The notes under the pieces were generated by a model. The model did no database searches, was not told the DNA's origin, and saw nothing but the letters and a program-made list of their open reading frames with translations. Positions 1 through 8,580 of a DNA stretch of 64,000 nucleotides are shown here, piece after piece. The position numbers and the translations under genes were made by a program. Numbering within the stretch: the first letter of the stretch is position 1; each line of letters starts with the position of its first letter. This DNA comes from DATBGS01 sp036557885. Lineage in GTDB: Bacteria; Chloroflexota; Ktedonobacteria; Ktedonobacterales; DATBGS01. The stretch lies in NCBI GenBank assembly GCA_036557885.1, contig DATBGS010000144.1, positions 1 through 64,000 on the forward strand, read 5' to 3'.

Positions 1-707
1 TGGAGGCATTTCTGTTTGCCTGCGGCCAGCAGGAATACGGCTATATCGTGCTGTACGCGCTGAACAACCCCAATTACGTGCTGGTACAGCACCAGACGAC
101 GTTTCCCATTCCAGCATTGCTGGCCGCTGCCCAAAACTGGGGCGGGCCACAAGGGCTGGCTACCGGCAGCGTGCCCACATGGGTTTATCCGCTCTATCAA
201 CTGCTGGTAGTTACCACCATCTTGCAGATAGCGCGGCGTTTGCACCAGCGCGCGTGGACAGCTACCGCCGTTGTCGCGCTCTACCTCGGCTATCGGCTAC
301 TGGCGCGGTTTCTGCTGCACACCTTTGACTTTCCGGTGTCGTTTGTCCCTTATTACTTGATTGGCATCGGCGTCAGCCTGGACCTGTTCGGGCGAACGTC
401 CAGCACTCGCTGGGCCAGCATGCTCTGGCTGGCGCTGATGGCGGCGGGCGCAACGGCTGCCGTGTATGGCGGCGCAGCGCTCATTCAGCAAGCGGGAGAG
501 GTCACGCCACCTATACCGCTGGGCACTCCTGCCCTGGGCTTTCTAGATGGCGGCTTCCCGCTGGGCTTTTTGCTGGCCTGTATAGGCGCCTGGGCAGGTA
601 ATCAAGTGATTGCGCTGGTTGAGGCGCAGGCCCGGCGCCAGGAAATGGCAACAGTGGTTGCAGGGAAGGTCAAATCTGGCGCTGTGCTTGCCGCCAGGGA
701 CCGCTAA
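1..707 (+). CDS. polytopic membrane protein, 5' partial
   Basis: The reading frame is open from the first complete codon at position 3, so the true start lies outside the window. About 234 residues are visible. I count five hydrophobic segments likely to cross the membrane, separated by short polar loops, for example the stretches around WVYPLYQLLVVTTIL, FPVSFVPYYLIGIGV and FPLGFLLACIGAWAG. The tail is basic and probably cytoplasmic. I recognise no catalytic motif and cannot name a family. The gene runs in the same direction as the hydrolase 28 bases downstream and could share its transcript. Confidence 0.7.
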   Translation, partial: EAFLFACGQQEYGYIVLYALNNPNYVLVQHQTTFPIPALLAAAQNWGGPQGLATGSVPTWVYPLYQLLVVTTILQIARRLHQRAWTATAVVALYLGYRLLARFLLHTFDFPVSFVPYYLIGIGVSLDLFGRTSSTRWASMLWLALMAAGATAAVYGGAALIQQAGEVTPPIPLGTPALGFLDGGFPLGFLLACIGAWAGNQVIALVEAQARRQEMATVVAGKVKSGAVLAARDR

Positions 708-735
708 GAGAGTGCAAGGGTAGGAAAGAAGAAGC

Positions 736-1554
736 ATGGCCCAGATTACCGCGCGCGATGTCACTTTTGCATGCCAGGTAGAGAACCTCGACGCCGCCAG
801 CGTCCCGCTGGTCTTTTTGCATGGCGCCACCATGACGCACGCAACCTGGGCGGCGCAGATTGCGTACTTCGCGCCGCGCCATCCGCTGCTGGCCTATGAC
901 GCCCGCAATCACGGAGCATCAACGCTCACTCCTGGCGAGCATGATCTGGAGACGCATGCCGAAGATTTGCTGGCGCTGCTGGAAGAAATCGGCTTTACTG
1001 GGGCGCGGCGCCCCGTCTTGATTGGGCTGAGCATGGGCGGCATGATCTCTATGCGCGCCGCCCTGCGCAGCGCCGAGGCTGCTCGCGCCCTGGTGCTGGC
1101 GAACACCACCAGCCAGGGCTGGTATCCTGCCGCTGAGCGCGAAGCAGCGCGGACATCTCTCGATGACCTGACGCCAGAGAAGCTGGCCCAGTTGACGGGC
1201 CTCTGGGCCGAAACGTTCTTTACTCCGGCATTTCGGGAATCCCATCCTGAGCATGTGGCCGAGGTACGCGGGCGTTTTGGCGCGCAATCAGCAGAGCAGT
1301 ACCGCGAGGCGATGCTGGGCTTGCTGGAGCGCCGCGACATTACCGAGCATCTTGGCCTGATTGATACGCCCACGCTCGTTATGGGCGCGGCGCAGGATGT
1401 GACCATTCCCCCGGAACTAACCGCAAAGCTGGCGAAAGCCATCCCCCGCGCCGAACTGCGCATCCTCCCCGGTTGCGCGCATATGAGCAACGAAGAACAG
1501 CCCGCTACCTTTAACGCGGTAGTGGACGAGTTTATCAAGCGCGTGATAAAATAA
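736..1554 (+). CDS. alpha/beta hydrolase
   Basis: This 272-residue single-domain protein has the layout of a small alpha/beta-fold hydrolase. The oxyanion-hole HG lies at 29-30, the nucleophile elbow GLSMGG places the catalytic Ser at 99, the acidic residue is probably Asp221 (AAQDVTIP), and His249 (CAHMSN) completes the triad. The pattern resembles 3-oxoadipate enol-lactonases and related esterases, but the substrate cannot be read from the sequence. There is no signal peptide, so it should be cytoplasmic. The start is preceded by a purine-rich AAAGAAGAAG stretch. Confidence 0.85.
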   Translation: MAQITARDVTFACQVENLDAASVPLVFLHGATMTHATWAAQIAYFAPRHPLLAYDARNHGASTLTPGEHDLETHAEDLLALLEEIGFTGARRPVLIGLSMGGMISMRAALRSAEAARALVLANTTSQGWYPAAEREAARTSLDDLTPEKLAQLTGLWAETFFTPAFRESHPEHVAEVRGRFGAQSAEQYREAMLGLLERRDITEHLGLIDTPTLVMGAAQDVTIPPELTAKLAKAIPRAELRILPGCAHMSNEEQPATFNAVVDEFIKRVIK

Positions 1555-1636
1555 CTGCTTGTTGCATTGCCGGTCTGCAATACGTCTTACGAACGTGACC
1601 AATGAAGCAGTTTCATGCTGGAATGAATATTTTTGA

Positions 1637-2701
1637 ATGAATTCACCGACCACCGTTACCCAAAAGCAGCTTTCTGAGTTTCTGCTCAACGTTGCCCTGG
1701 TGCGCCCGGTGTTTATCTGGGGGCCGCCCGGCATTGGCAAATCGGCCCTGGTGCAGCAATTTGCGGCCCAGGTGGGGGTGCCGTGTGTCTCGCTGCTGGG
1801 CAGCCAGCTTGCCCCAGAAGATATTATTGGCGTGCCCCAGATTGAAAACGGCGTCAGCCGCTTTTGCCCGCCCAAAATGATTGCGCGGGACGAGCCATAC
1901 TGTCTGTTTTTAGATGAACTTAACGCCTGCTCGCATGAAGTGCAAAAGGCGTTTTACAGCCTGATTCACGAGCGGCGCATCGGGGAATATCACCTCCCCA
2001 CAGGCTCCATTGTGATTGGCGCCGGAAACCGCAGCCAGGACAGCGCCATCGTCAAGCCGATGTCTTCAGCGCTGCTCAACCGCATGGTGCATGTGCATCT
2101 GCGCGTGGCGCACCGCGAATGGCTGGAGTGGGCCTATCAAAACGAGATTCATCCCTATGTGCTGGAATATATCCAGAACCGGCCCGACCATCTCTGGAGC
2201 CAGCCGCCCAAGCACGAAGAGCCATTTTCTACGCCGCGCTCCTGGCACATGCTGAGTGATGCCATCCACGTCTACGGCGAAAACATCACCGATGATTGCC
2301 TGGAGACGCTGGCGTATGGATGCCTATCGCCGCATCACGCCACACAGTTCAAGGCGTTTATCAAGCAGATTCGCAGCAAGTACCGCCTGTCCGACATCCT
2401 CAAGGGCGACCTGCACTGGCCCTATAAGCCGGAAGACCGCGACGTGCTGTATTTCCTGACGCATTCGTTCCGGGCGCATCTGCTCAAAGAACTGCCCGCT
2501 GAATCCGGCAGGCGCACCGATGACCATCGGCAACTGGCCCACCGCGCCAAGGCGCTGATCAAAGAACTGGCCTCGATCAGCCTGGAAATGGCGCAGATGG
2601 TCGTCGCAGAGCAGGATGGCGAAGTGCTGCCAGGCTGGTTTATGGCCGAGATTATCCGCGACCTCCCCCGGCTGGTGGAGAAAAAGCAGCATGCCTCGTA
2701 A
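1637..2701 (+). CDS. MoxR-type AAA+ ATPase
   Basis: This 354-residue protein has Walker A GPPGIGKS at 29-36, Walker B FLDELN at 91-96 and a sensor-1-like segment (IGAGNRSQD). That matches the MoxR branch of AAA+ ATPases, which act as chaperone-like remodelling factors usually paired with a VWA-domain partner. The partner gene follows directly and overlaps by 11 bases, so the two are very likely co-translated. MoxR/VWA pairs often insert metals or mature enzymes (CoxD/CoxE, NorQ/NorD). The client here is unknown; the CO dehydrogenase in this window is over 50 kb away. Confidence 0.85.
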   Translation: MNSPTTVTQKQLSEFLLNVALVRPVFIWGPPGIGKSALVQQFAAQVGVPCVSLLGSQLAPEDIIGVPQIENGVSRFCPPKMIARDEPYCLFLDELNACSHEVQKAFYSLIHERRIGEYHLPTGSIVIGAGNRSQDSAIVKPMSSALLNRMVHVHLRVAHREWLEWAYQNEIHPYVLEYIQNRPDHLWSQPPKHEEPFSTPRSWHMLSDAIHVYGENITDDCLETLAYGCLSPHHATQFKAFIKQIRSKYRLSDILKGDLHWPYKPEDRDVLYFLTHSFRAHLLKELPAESGRRTDDHRQLAHRAKALIKELASISLEMAQMVVAEQDGEVLPGWFMAEIIRDLPRLVEKKQHAS

Positions 2702-4514
2702 ACGCAGCAAGGCAGACATCCAGACGCAGGACCGCAGCGCCCAATACTACGAGGAAGGGGTGCAGATGCTGTATCAGCAGCCCATCCTTTTCTCGCTGTA
2801 TTATCACGCCTCCATCACTCGCCAGGAGGGGAATCTTTGCCCGCCGCACGCCTGGGCGGTGGTCACGGCGAACGGCGTCATTCACGCCAATCATCGCAAG
2901 CACGGCCTGCCCAAAGAGTGGCTCTATGTGCTGGCGCATTGCCTCTTGCATCTGGGCTTTGGGCACTTTGACGCGCCCCATCCCAATGAACGCGCGTGGA
3001 ACGCCGCCTGCGATTGCTTTGTCGCGAAGTTTCTGGCCGACCTCAAGATTGGCGTGCAGCCCGAAGATATGAACGCCTCCAGCGAACCGCCTTCCCCCAC
3101 TGAAGAGCGCACCTATGGGCTGTTCTGCCAGAATGGTATTCCAGAGTTTGTGAAGGTGCTCAGCACCGCCGGGCCAGAAACCCGCGATATGATCTGGGAA
3201 CCCATCAAGCTGGATTGGCAGGGCAAAAAGTTCAACTGGCAAGATTGCTTCGGGCGCGGTCTTGCCGCTGCCGCCAGCACCGCTGTGTACATTGCCGCAG
3301 GGGTCACAACGACTTTTTCCAGGTCCGATTCTCATTCTAAAAACACACCTGCCCAACAAGCCCGCGCGTGGTTTATCAGCAGCTATCCACTGCTTGGCGC
3401 TCTGGCGGCATCCTTCAAGATGATCGAGGATATGGACGTGTGCCGAAGGATGGATATTGCCATTGCTGCGGTGGACGCGCAGGCCAAAGAAATCTATCTC
3501 AACCCGGCAGCGGGCCTGGACGAAAAAGAAATGCGCTTTGTTATTGCCCACGAATTGCTGCATGTTGGGCTGCGCCACGAGGTGCGCCGACAGGGGCGCG
3601 ACCCGTATCTCTGGAACGTGGCCTGCGACTATGTAATCAACGCCTGGCTAGTCGAGATGAAGGTTGGCATGATTCCGCGCATGGGCCTGCTCTACGACCC
3701 TGAACTGAAGCACGAATCAGCCGAAGCCATCTATGACCGCATCGTCAAAAATATCCGCTACTACCGCAAGCTCAAAACCTTTCGCGGCTACGACAAAGGC
3801 GACATGCTGGGCGGCGGCACGCCTGAATGGTGGCACAGCAAAGACGGCCTGAGCCTGGACGACTTCTATCGCCGGGCGCTCAGCCAGGGACTCAGCTATC
3901 ACCAGCAAGACGGGCGCGGCTACCTGCCCGCAGACCTGATCGAAGAGATTGAGGCGCTGAGCCAGCCGCCTATTCCCTGGGATGTAGAACTGGCGATGTG
4001 GTTTGACCACTACTTCCCGCCCGTCGAAAAAACGCGCTCCTACGCGCGGCCCAGCCGCCATCAATCCTCGACGCCAGATATTCCACGCCCGCGCTGGGTG
4101 CCCCCGCCCCTTTGGGACGAAGGGCGCACCTTTGGGGTGCTGCTGGATACCTCCGGATCAATGGACCGGCATATTCTGGCAAAAGCGCTGGGGGCAATTG
4201 CCAGCTTCAGCATGTCGCGGGAGGTGCCAGCGGCGCGTGTCGTCTTCTGCGATGCCGTCACTTACGACCAGGGCTATATGCCTCCAGAAGCGATTGCCGA
4301 CAAGGTGAAAGTGCGCGGGCGCGGCGGCACGATCTTGCAACCGGGCATTGATTTGCTGGAGCGGGCCGGGGATTTCCCCAAGGAAGGGCCAATCCTGATC
4401 ATCACCGATGGCAAGTGCGATAAGCTCCAGATTCGCCGCGAGCATGCGTTCTTGCTGCCTGCCGGGGCCGATTTGCCGTTTATTCCCAAGGGGCCGGTTT
4501 TCAGGATTAGCTAA
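2691..4514 (+). CDS. VWA protein with duplicated metallopeptidase-like domain
   Basis: This 607-residue protein starts at the ATG overlapping the MoxR stop. Two similar segments occur: HCLLH at 83-87 followed by WNAACD at 103-108, and HELLH at 287-291 with H296 followed by WNVACD at 308-313. The second keeps a full HExxH zinc motif, while the first has Cys in place of the catalytic Glu. A von Willebrand A domain starts near 480, with the MIDAS motif DTSGS at 486-490. The layout matches VWA-like proteins with a putative metallopeptidase (DUF2201-like) region. It probably works with the MoxR ATPase. No signal peptide is visible, so it is likely cytoplasmic. Confidence 0.8.
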   Translation: MPRKRSKADIQTQDRSAQYYEEGVQMLYQQPILFSLYYHASITRQEGNLCPPHAWAVVTANGVIHANHRKHGLPKEWLYVLAHCLLHLGFGHFDAPHPNERAWNAACDCFVAKFLADLKIGVQPEDMNASSEPPSPTEERTYGLFCQNGIPEFVKVLSTAGPETRDMIWEPIKLDWQGKKFNWQDCFGRGLAAAASTAVYIAAGVTTTFSRSDSHSKNTPAQQARAWFISSYPLLGALAASFKMIEDMDVCRRMDIAIAAVDAQAKEIYLNPAAGLDEKEMRFVIAHELLHVGLRHEVRRQGRDPYLWNVACDYVINAWLVEMKVGMIPRMGLLYDPELKHESAEAIYDRIVKNIRYYRKLKTFRGYDKGDMLGGGTPEWWHSKDGLSLDDFYRRALSQGLSYHQQDGRGYLPADLIEEIEALSQPPIPWDVELAMWFDHYFPPVEKTRSYARPSRHQSSTPDIPRPRWVPPPLWDEGRTFGVLLDTSGSMDRHILAKALGAIASFSMSREVPAARVVFCDAVTYDQGYMPPEAIADKVKVRGRGGTILQPGIDLLERAGDFPKEGPILIITDGKCDKLQIRREHAFLLPAGADLPFIPKGPVFRIS

Positions 4515-5013
4515 GTTTCTGCCAATTTCCAGGGACTCAGCAAAATTGCCCCCAAAAACACTTGACAGAAACCGACTTCTTGATTATAGTATGCGCAAGG
4601 AATGTTAAGAAACTTACCTTACTTACTGGTTCTCGGTCCCTATCAATACATAGGTCAATACCCTCGCCTCTTTGCTTCTTTTCTTTCTAAGTCTATTACG
4701 CTGATCTGTTCACAGTGAAGCCAGTGGACAATCACGCCACTTCCTTGCGAACCCTTATGCTTTTCCTCGGCTGTTCCATCCCTTTGGGGTTGAACACCAT
4801 CTTTATAGCCGGTTGTTGTCTCTATAAGCAGAGGGGCTATATGCTCTCTGCCGTTCAAAAAAACAGGAAGGGGGTCATCTCAGCCAGATTTTCGCTGCTC
4901 TTTGACAGGGGCTAGCGTTCGTTTTTGCTTGCACCTGTCTGCGCGCCATGCAAAGCGCGCAGAGGCTCCGCGAAGCCTCTCATCCGCTGAAGGAATAACT
5001 TGGAGGGTAGATT
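4515..5013 (+). promoter_or_regulatory. long leader/intergenic region before the pentose operon
   Basis: These 499 bases hold no convincing gene. They contain the promoter described separately and therefore an untranslated leader of roughly 420 bases before xylF. Near its 3' end are two adjacent hairpins: GCGCGC pairing with GCGCGC around 4941-4960, and AGAGGCT pairing with AGCCTCT around 4960-4980. Neither is followed by a U-tract, so they are not obvious terminators. No known riboswitch consensus was recognised. A strong ribosome binding site (TGGAGGG) lies just before the xylF start. Confidence 0.45.
4562..4590 (+). promoter_or_regulatory. sigma-70-type promoter of the pentose operon
   Basis: TTGACA at 4562-4567 and TATAGT at 4585-4590 are separated by 17 bases. 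This is a near-consensus housekeeping promoter reading toward xylF. Prediction is by eye only. Confidence 0.65.
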
Positions 5014-6147
5014 ATGAATTCGGCTCTTTTCCATCGCCCGAAACACCACGCCCTGCTTTCCATGCTGCTGGGCGCCACCATCCTGATGGTTATACTGGCT
5101 GCCTGCGGCAGTGGCGGCGGCGGCACCACCACCGGCAACACCGGCCCCAAGGGCTGCAAAAAGATCGGCGTCCTGCTGCCTGAAAGCGACTCCTCTGACC
5201 GCTGGGAGAGCAAAGATCACCCGCTGCTGCAACAGGACATCACCACATCTCTGCCAGGCGCAACGGTTGATTACTACAACGCTGGCAACGATGCAACCAA
5301 GCAGCAGACCCAGGCTGAAACCGCGCTGACCAAGGGCGACTGCATCCTGGTCGTGGCCCCACAAGACGCGAGCGCTTCCGCAGCTATCGTTGCGAAGGCC
5401 AAGTCGAGCAACGTGCCGGTTATCGCGTATGACCGCCTGATTCAGTCCAGCGACCTCGCTTACTACGTCTCCTTTGACGGCGTGGCAGTTGGCGAACTCC
5501 AGGGTCAGTACATCGTTGATCATCACACCAAAGGCGACAATGTGATTATGATCAACGGCTCGCAGACCGACAACAACGCCCTGCTCTTCAACAGGGGCGC
5601 CCTGAACAAACTGCAACCCCTCTTTGATAGTAAAGAACTGAACCTGGTCTACCAGACCTTCACCCCTGACTGGAACAACCAGACCGCCCAGACAGAGGCT
5701 GAAGCGGCCCTGACCCAGACAGGCAACAAGATTCAGGTTGCCTACGTCGCCAACGACGGTATGGCAAACAGCGTCATCGCGGCGCTGAAGGCTCAGAACC
5801 TCGCTGGCAAAGTGGTCGTCACCGGCCAGGATGCCACCGTTGCTGGCATTCAGAACATCCTCACAGGCGTGCAGAGCATGACGGTCTACAAGGCCATCAA
5901 CCTTGAGGCCCAGGCAACTGCTGACCTGGTTGCCGCGCTGAGCAATGGCACGGATACCGCCTCCATCACCAAGGGCAGCACTACCGCCACCTCCACTGGC
6001 GCGAATATTCCCACTGTGTTGGAAACGCCAGTATCCGTGACCAAGGCCAACATTGCCGACACCGTTCTGAAAGACGGCTATGTGACCAAGGATCAAATCT
6101 GCACCGGCCTGCCCGCTGGCACCGACACTGGCGGCATCTGCTCCTAG
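5014..6147 (+). CDS. xylF: xylose-type sugar ABC transporter substrate-binding lipoprotein
   Basis: This 377-residue protein has an N-terminal signal ending in the lipobox LAAC at 28-31, so Cys31 is the lipid anchor. The mature part is a periplasmic-binding-protein fold of the CUT2/ribose-xylose class, with recognisable blocks such as IGVLLPESDSSDRWE and the late VTGQDATVAG. It would bind a pentose outside the membrane and deliver it to the permease encoded downstream. It is first in an operon with an ATPase, a permease, a ROK regulator and pentose-metabolising enzymes, which supports D-xylose (or lyxose) as ligand. The gene symbol rests on this context and is not proven. Confidence 0.85.
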   Translation: MNSALFHRPKHHALLSMLLGATILMVILAACGSGGGGTTTGNTGPKGCKKIGVLLPESDSSDRWESKDHPLLQQDITTSLPGATVDYYNAGNDATKQQTQAETALTKGDCILVVAPQDASASAAIVAKAKSSNVPVIAYDRLIQSSDLAYYVSFDGVAVGELQGQYIVDHHTKGDNVIMINGSQTDNNALLFNRGALNKLQPLFDSKELNLVYQTFTPDWNNQTAQTEAEAALTQTGNKIQVAYVANDGMANSVIAALKAQNLAGKVVVTGQDATVAGIQNILTGVQSMTVYKAINLEAQATADLVAALSNGTDTASITKGSTTATSTGANIPTVLETPVSVTKANIADTVLKDGYVTKDQICTGLPAGTDTGGICS

Positions 6148-6296
6148 TCTCTCTGCTTGAGAGATCGCATCTGGTCTTCGAGCCAGACGCGAGTGGAAAC
6201 CAGGCGCAATGCGCCATAACCAACGCTGCGAGCCAGGTGGCGGGGTAGGTTTTGAAAAGCCGCCCCGCCACTGGCATATTCAATGGGGAGGGCTAC

Positions 6297-7202
6297 ATGG
6301 CCGACAGCGTACCTCCATCTATGGATGAGCCACTGTTCAGCCAATCAGATCAACTGTCCATGATGGATGAAGGCGTGTCTCCTTCAATGGGAACCTTTGC
6401 TCAGCCAGAGCAAGCCCAATATGAAGAACCGCGCTTGAAGCTGCGAGGAATCAGCAAATACTTTGGGGCCGTTCGCGCACTTTCTACTGTAGATTTCGAG
6501 GTCTTCGCGGGTGAGGTGGTGGGGCTGGTTGGTGACAATGGCGCTGGGAAATCTACGTTGATTAAAACCATCGCTGGCGTCTACCATGCGGACGAAGGCG
6601 AAATCTTCATGGACGGCCAGCCTGTGCACATCTCCAGCCCGGTAGCGGCAACGCGGCTGGGTATTGAAACCGTGTATCAAGACCTCGCCCTGTGCGATAA
6701 CCTGGATGTGGTTGCCAACCTCTATCTGGGCCGCGAGAAGCGTATCTTCCCCTGGGTGGCGCCAGTGCTTCAGGAAACCGAGATGGAGCGTCGCACGCTG
6801 GAAGTCCTCAGCACGCTGGACGTAAAGATTCCTTCGGTGCGCGTGCCCGTCGCCAGTCTCTCCGGCGGCCAACGCCAGTCTGTCGCTGTTGCCAAGACCA
6901 TTCTGCGCAACGCCCGCGTGGTCCTCCTTGACGAACCAACAGCGGCCCTGGGCGTCGCCCAGACCCGTCAGGTGTTGAACCTGATTCATCGGCTGCGCGA
7001 GCAAGGGCTGGCAGTTGTGGTGATCTCACATAATCTGCACGATGTCTTCGAGGTTGTAGATCGGGTCATCGTACTGCGGCTGGGAAGGCGCGTGGGGTCA
7101 TATCTGATTAAATCAACCACACCTGAACAAGTCATTGCGGCTATTACTGGCGCGCAGTTTGGTGAAACAGCAGCCACGAATGGCTTCAGTGCGGAGGCAT
7201 AA
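6297..7202 (+). CDS. sugar ABC transporter ATP-binding protein, single domain
   Basis: The start at 6297 is preceded by GGGGAGG; an in-frame ATG 45 bases earlier lacks a good ribosome site. The 301-residue product has a poorly conserved N-terminal extension of about 45 residues, then one ABC domain with Walker A GDNGAGKST, signature LSGGQRQ and Walker B LLDEPTAA. Classical XylG and RbsA proteins are about 500 residues with two ABC domains. This one has only one, as in the FrcA-type subclass, and presumably works as a homodimer with the permease encoded next. Confidence 0.88.
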   Translation: MADSVPPSMDEPLFSQSDQLSMMDEGVSPSMGTFAQPEQAQYEEPRLKLRGISKYFGAVRALSTVDFEVFAGEVVGLVGDNGAGKSTLIKTIAGVYHADEGEIFMDGQPVHISSPVAATRLGIETVYQDLALCDNLDVVANLYLGREKRIFPWVAPVLQETEMERRTLEVLSTLDVKIPSVRVPVASLSGGQRQSVAVAKTILRNARVVLLDEPTAALGVAQTRQVLNLIHRLREQGLAVVVISHNLHDVFEVVDRVIVLRLGRRVGSYLIKSTTPEQVIAAITGAQFGETAATNGFSAEA

Positions 7203-7206
7203 GTAC

Positions 7207-8466
7207 ATGAGCAATATTCTTGAGAACGAACCAGCACAGCCCACCGGAAGCGCTGTTGCTCACATGTCCGATGCCTCGTCCATGAGTGCCGCTGCTGTGC
7301 AGGTACAACGGCTGACGTTTGTACAACGCCTGCGTGGCGACCTTGGTTTTCTTCCGGTGCTGCTCACGCTGCTTGTCATTGGGGCTTACTTCCAGGTCAC
7401 CAGCCCCGACCATATCTTTCTGAACCCCCGCAATCTCTCCAACATCGTCCTGGAGATTGCCACCATCGGCACTCTAGCCCTGGGCGTGGTGCCTGTGCTT
7501 TTGCTCGGCGAAATTGATCTTTCGCTTGCCTCAGTCAGCACCTTCTGTGCCTCGGTGATGGCAGTGCTTGCAGAGCGCAAAGGGGTTCCAGCAGGCTTGG
7601 CGCTTGTAGCAGGGATACTCTCTGGCACAGTGGTGGGGCTGATCAATGGCTTCTTTATTGCTGTCTTGCGCGTACCTTCATTTATCGTAACTCTGGCTGG
7701 TTTTATCGCCTATGCTGGCCTTGTTCTGAAAGTGCTTGAACCCAACACGACATTAATTGTTCGCAGCCAGTTTATCAATGGCCTCGCTGGAAACTATCTG
7801 CCCGATACGCTTGGCATCGGCCTGCCAACCGCAGCACTGGTCTTGTATGTTGGGTCGTTACTGCTGAATTACTTCACTCGCAGACAGGCTGGCTTACGCA
7901 CCGTCACCATCATTCAACTCCTTGTCCAGATCGTCATTGCGGTGGCGGTGGTAGAAGGGGCCGTCTCGCTTTTTGAAAGCTATCAGGGTGTGCCAGAATC
8001 GGGCGCTATCCTGATAGGCTTAATCTTAATCATGTGGTTGATGCTCACCAAGACCGGCTTTGGTCGGCATATCTACGCTGTTGGTGGCAACGCTGAAGCT
8101 GCCCGGCGTACCGGCATTAACGTCACTGGAGTGCGGCTTACCGTCTTTGCGCTGTCCTCCACGCTGGCAGCTATCGGCGGGATTTTGGCAACTTCGCGTG
8201 AAACCGCTGTAGCCAGCCAGATTCCTTCGACACTGCTGCTGGATGCTATTGCTGCTGCCGTTATTGGCGGGGTCAGCCTCTTTGGTGGGCGTGGCTCAGC
8301 CTGGGCGGTCATCCTGGGTGCTTTGATCATTGGCAGCCTGGAGAACGGCCTGGCATTGCTTGGTGGAAGCCAGGCAACGCAAGAGATTGTGGAAGGCTCC
8401 GTGCTGCTTTTCGCCGTCACAGTTGACGCCTTTGTTCGCCGCGCCAACACCAGGAGTGGTCGCTAG
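7207..8466 (+). CDS. xylH: sugar ABC transporter permease (XylH-like)
   Basis: The start chosen is the ATG four bases after the ATPase stop; longer in-frame options lie inside the upstream gene. The 419-residue protein has a polar N-terminus of about 45 residues and then many hydrophobic segments typical of CUT2 permeases. The hallmark family region reads FGRHIYAVGGNAEAARRTGI, the conserved cytoplasmic loop that contacts the ATPase. It should form the membrane channel for the pentose transporter. The assignment to xylose rather than another pentose rests on the neighbouring catabolic genes. Confidence 0.87.
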   Translation: MSNILENEPAQPTGSAVAHMSDASSMSAAAVQVQRLTFVQRLRGDLGFLPVLLTLLVIGAYFQVTSPDHIFLNPRNLSNIVLEIATIGTLALGVVPVLLLGEIDLSLASVSTFCASVMAVLAERKGVPAGLALVAGILSGTVVGLINGFFIAVLRVPSFIVTLAGFIAYAGLVLKVLEPNTTLIVRSQFINGLAGNYLPDTLGIGLPTAALVLYVGSLLLNYFTRRQAGLRTVTIIQLLVQIVIAVAVVEGAVSLFESYQGVPESGAILIGLILIMWLMLTKTGFGRHIYAVGGNAEAARRTGINVTGVRLTVFALSSTLAAIGGILATSRETAVASQIPSTLLLDAIAAAVIGGVSLFGGRGSAWAVILGALIIGSLENGLALLGGSQATQEIVEGSVLLFAVTVDAFVRRANTRSGR

Positions 8467-8580
8467 AAACGTTCAACTTCACTGCTTCAAGACATCCAGC
8501 CCCGCCTGGCGCAGCTTCGGCTTGTTGGCAGACCGTCCCGCCAGCAAAGTTCTGGAGTTGCAGGCTGATAGAAGGAGCCT

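Noticed and set aside
4715..4915. Reading frame of 66 codons in the xyl leader
   Set aside because: It starts with GTG without a ribosome site and has no recognisable motif; it overlaps the structured leader.
4562..5013. Known riboswitch or T-box in the xyl leader
   Set aside because: No recognisable consensus, and no terminator is present in the leader.
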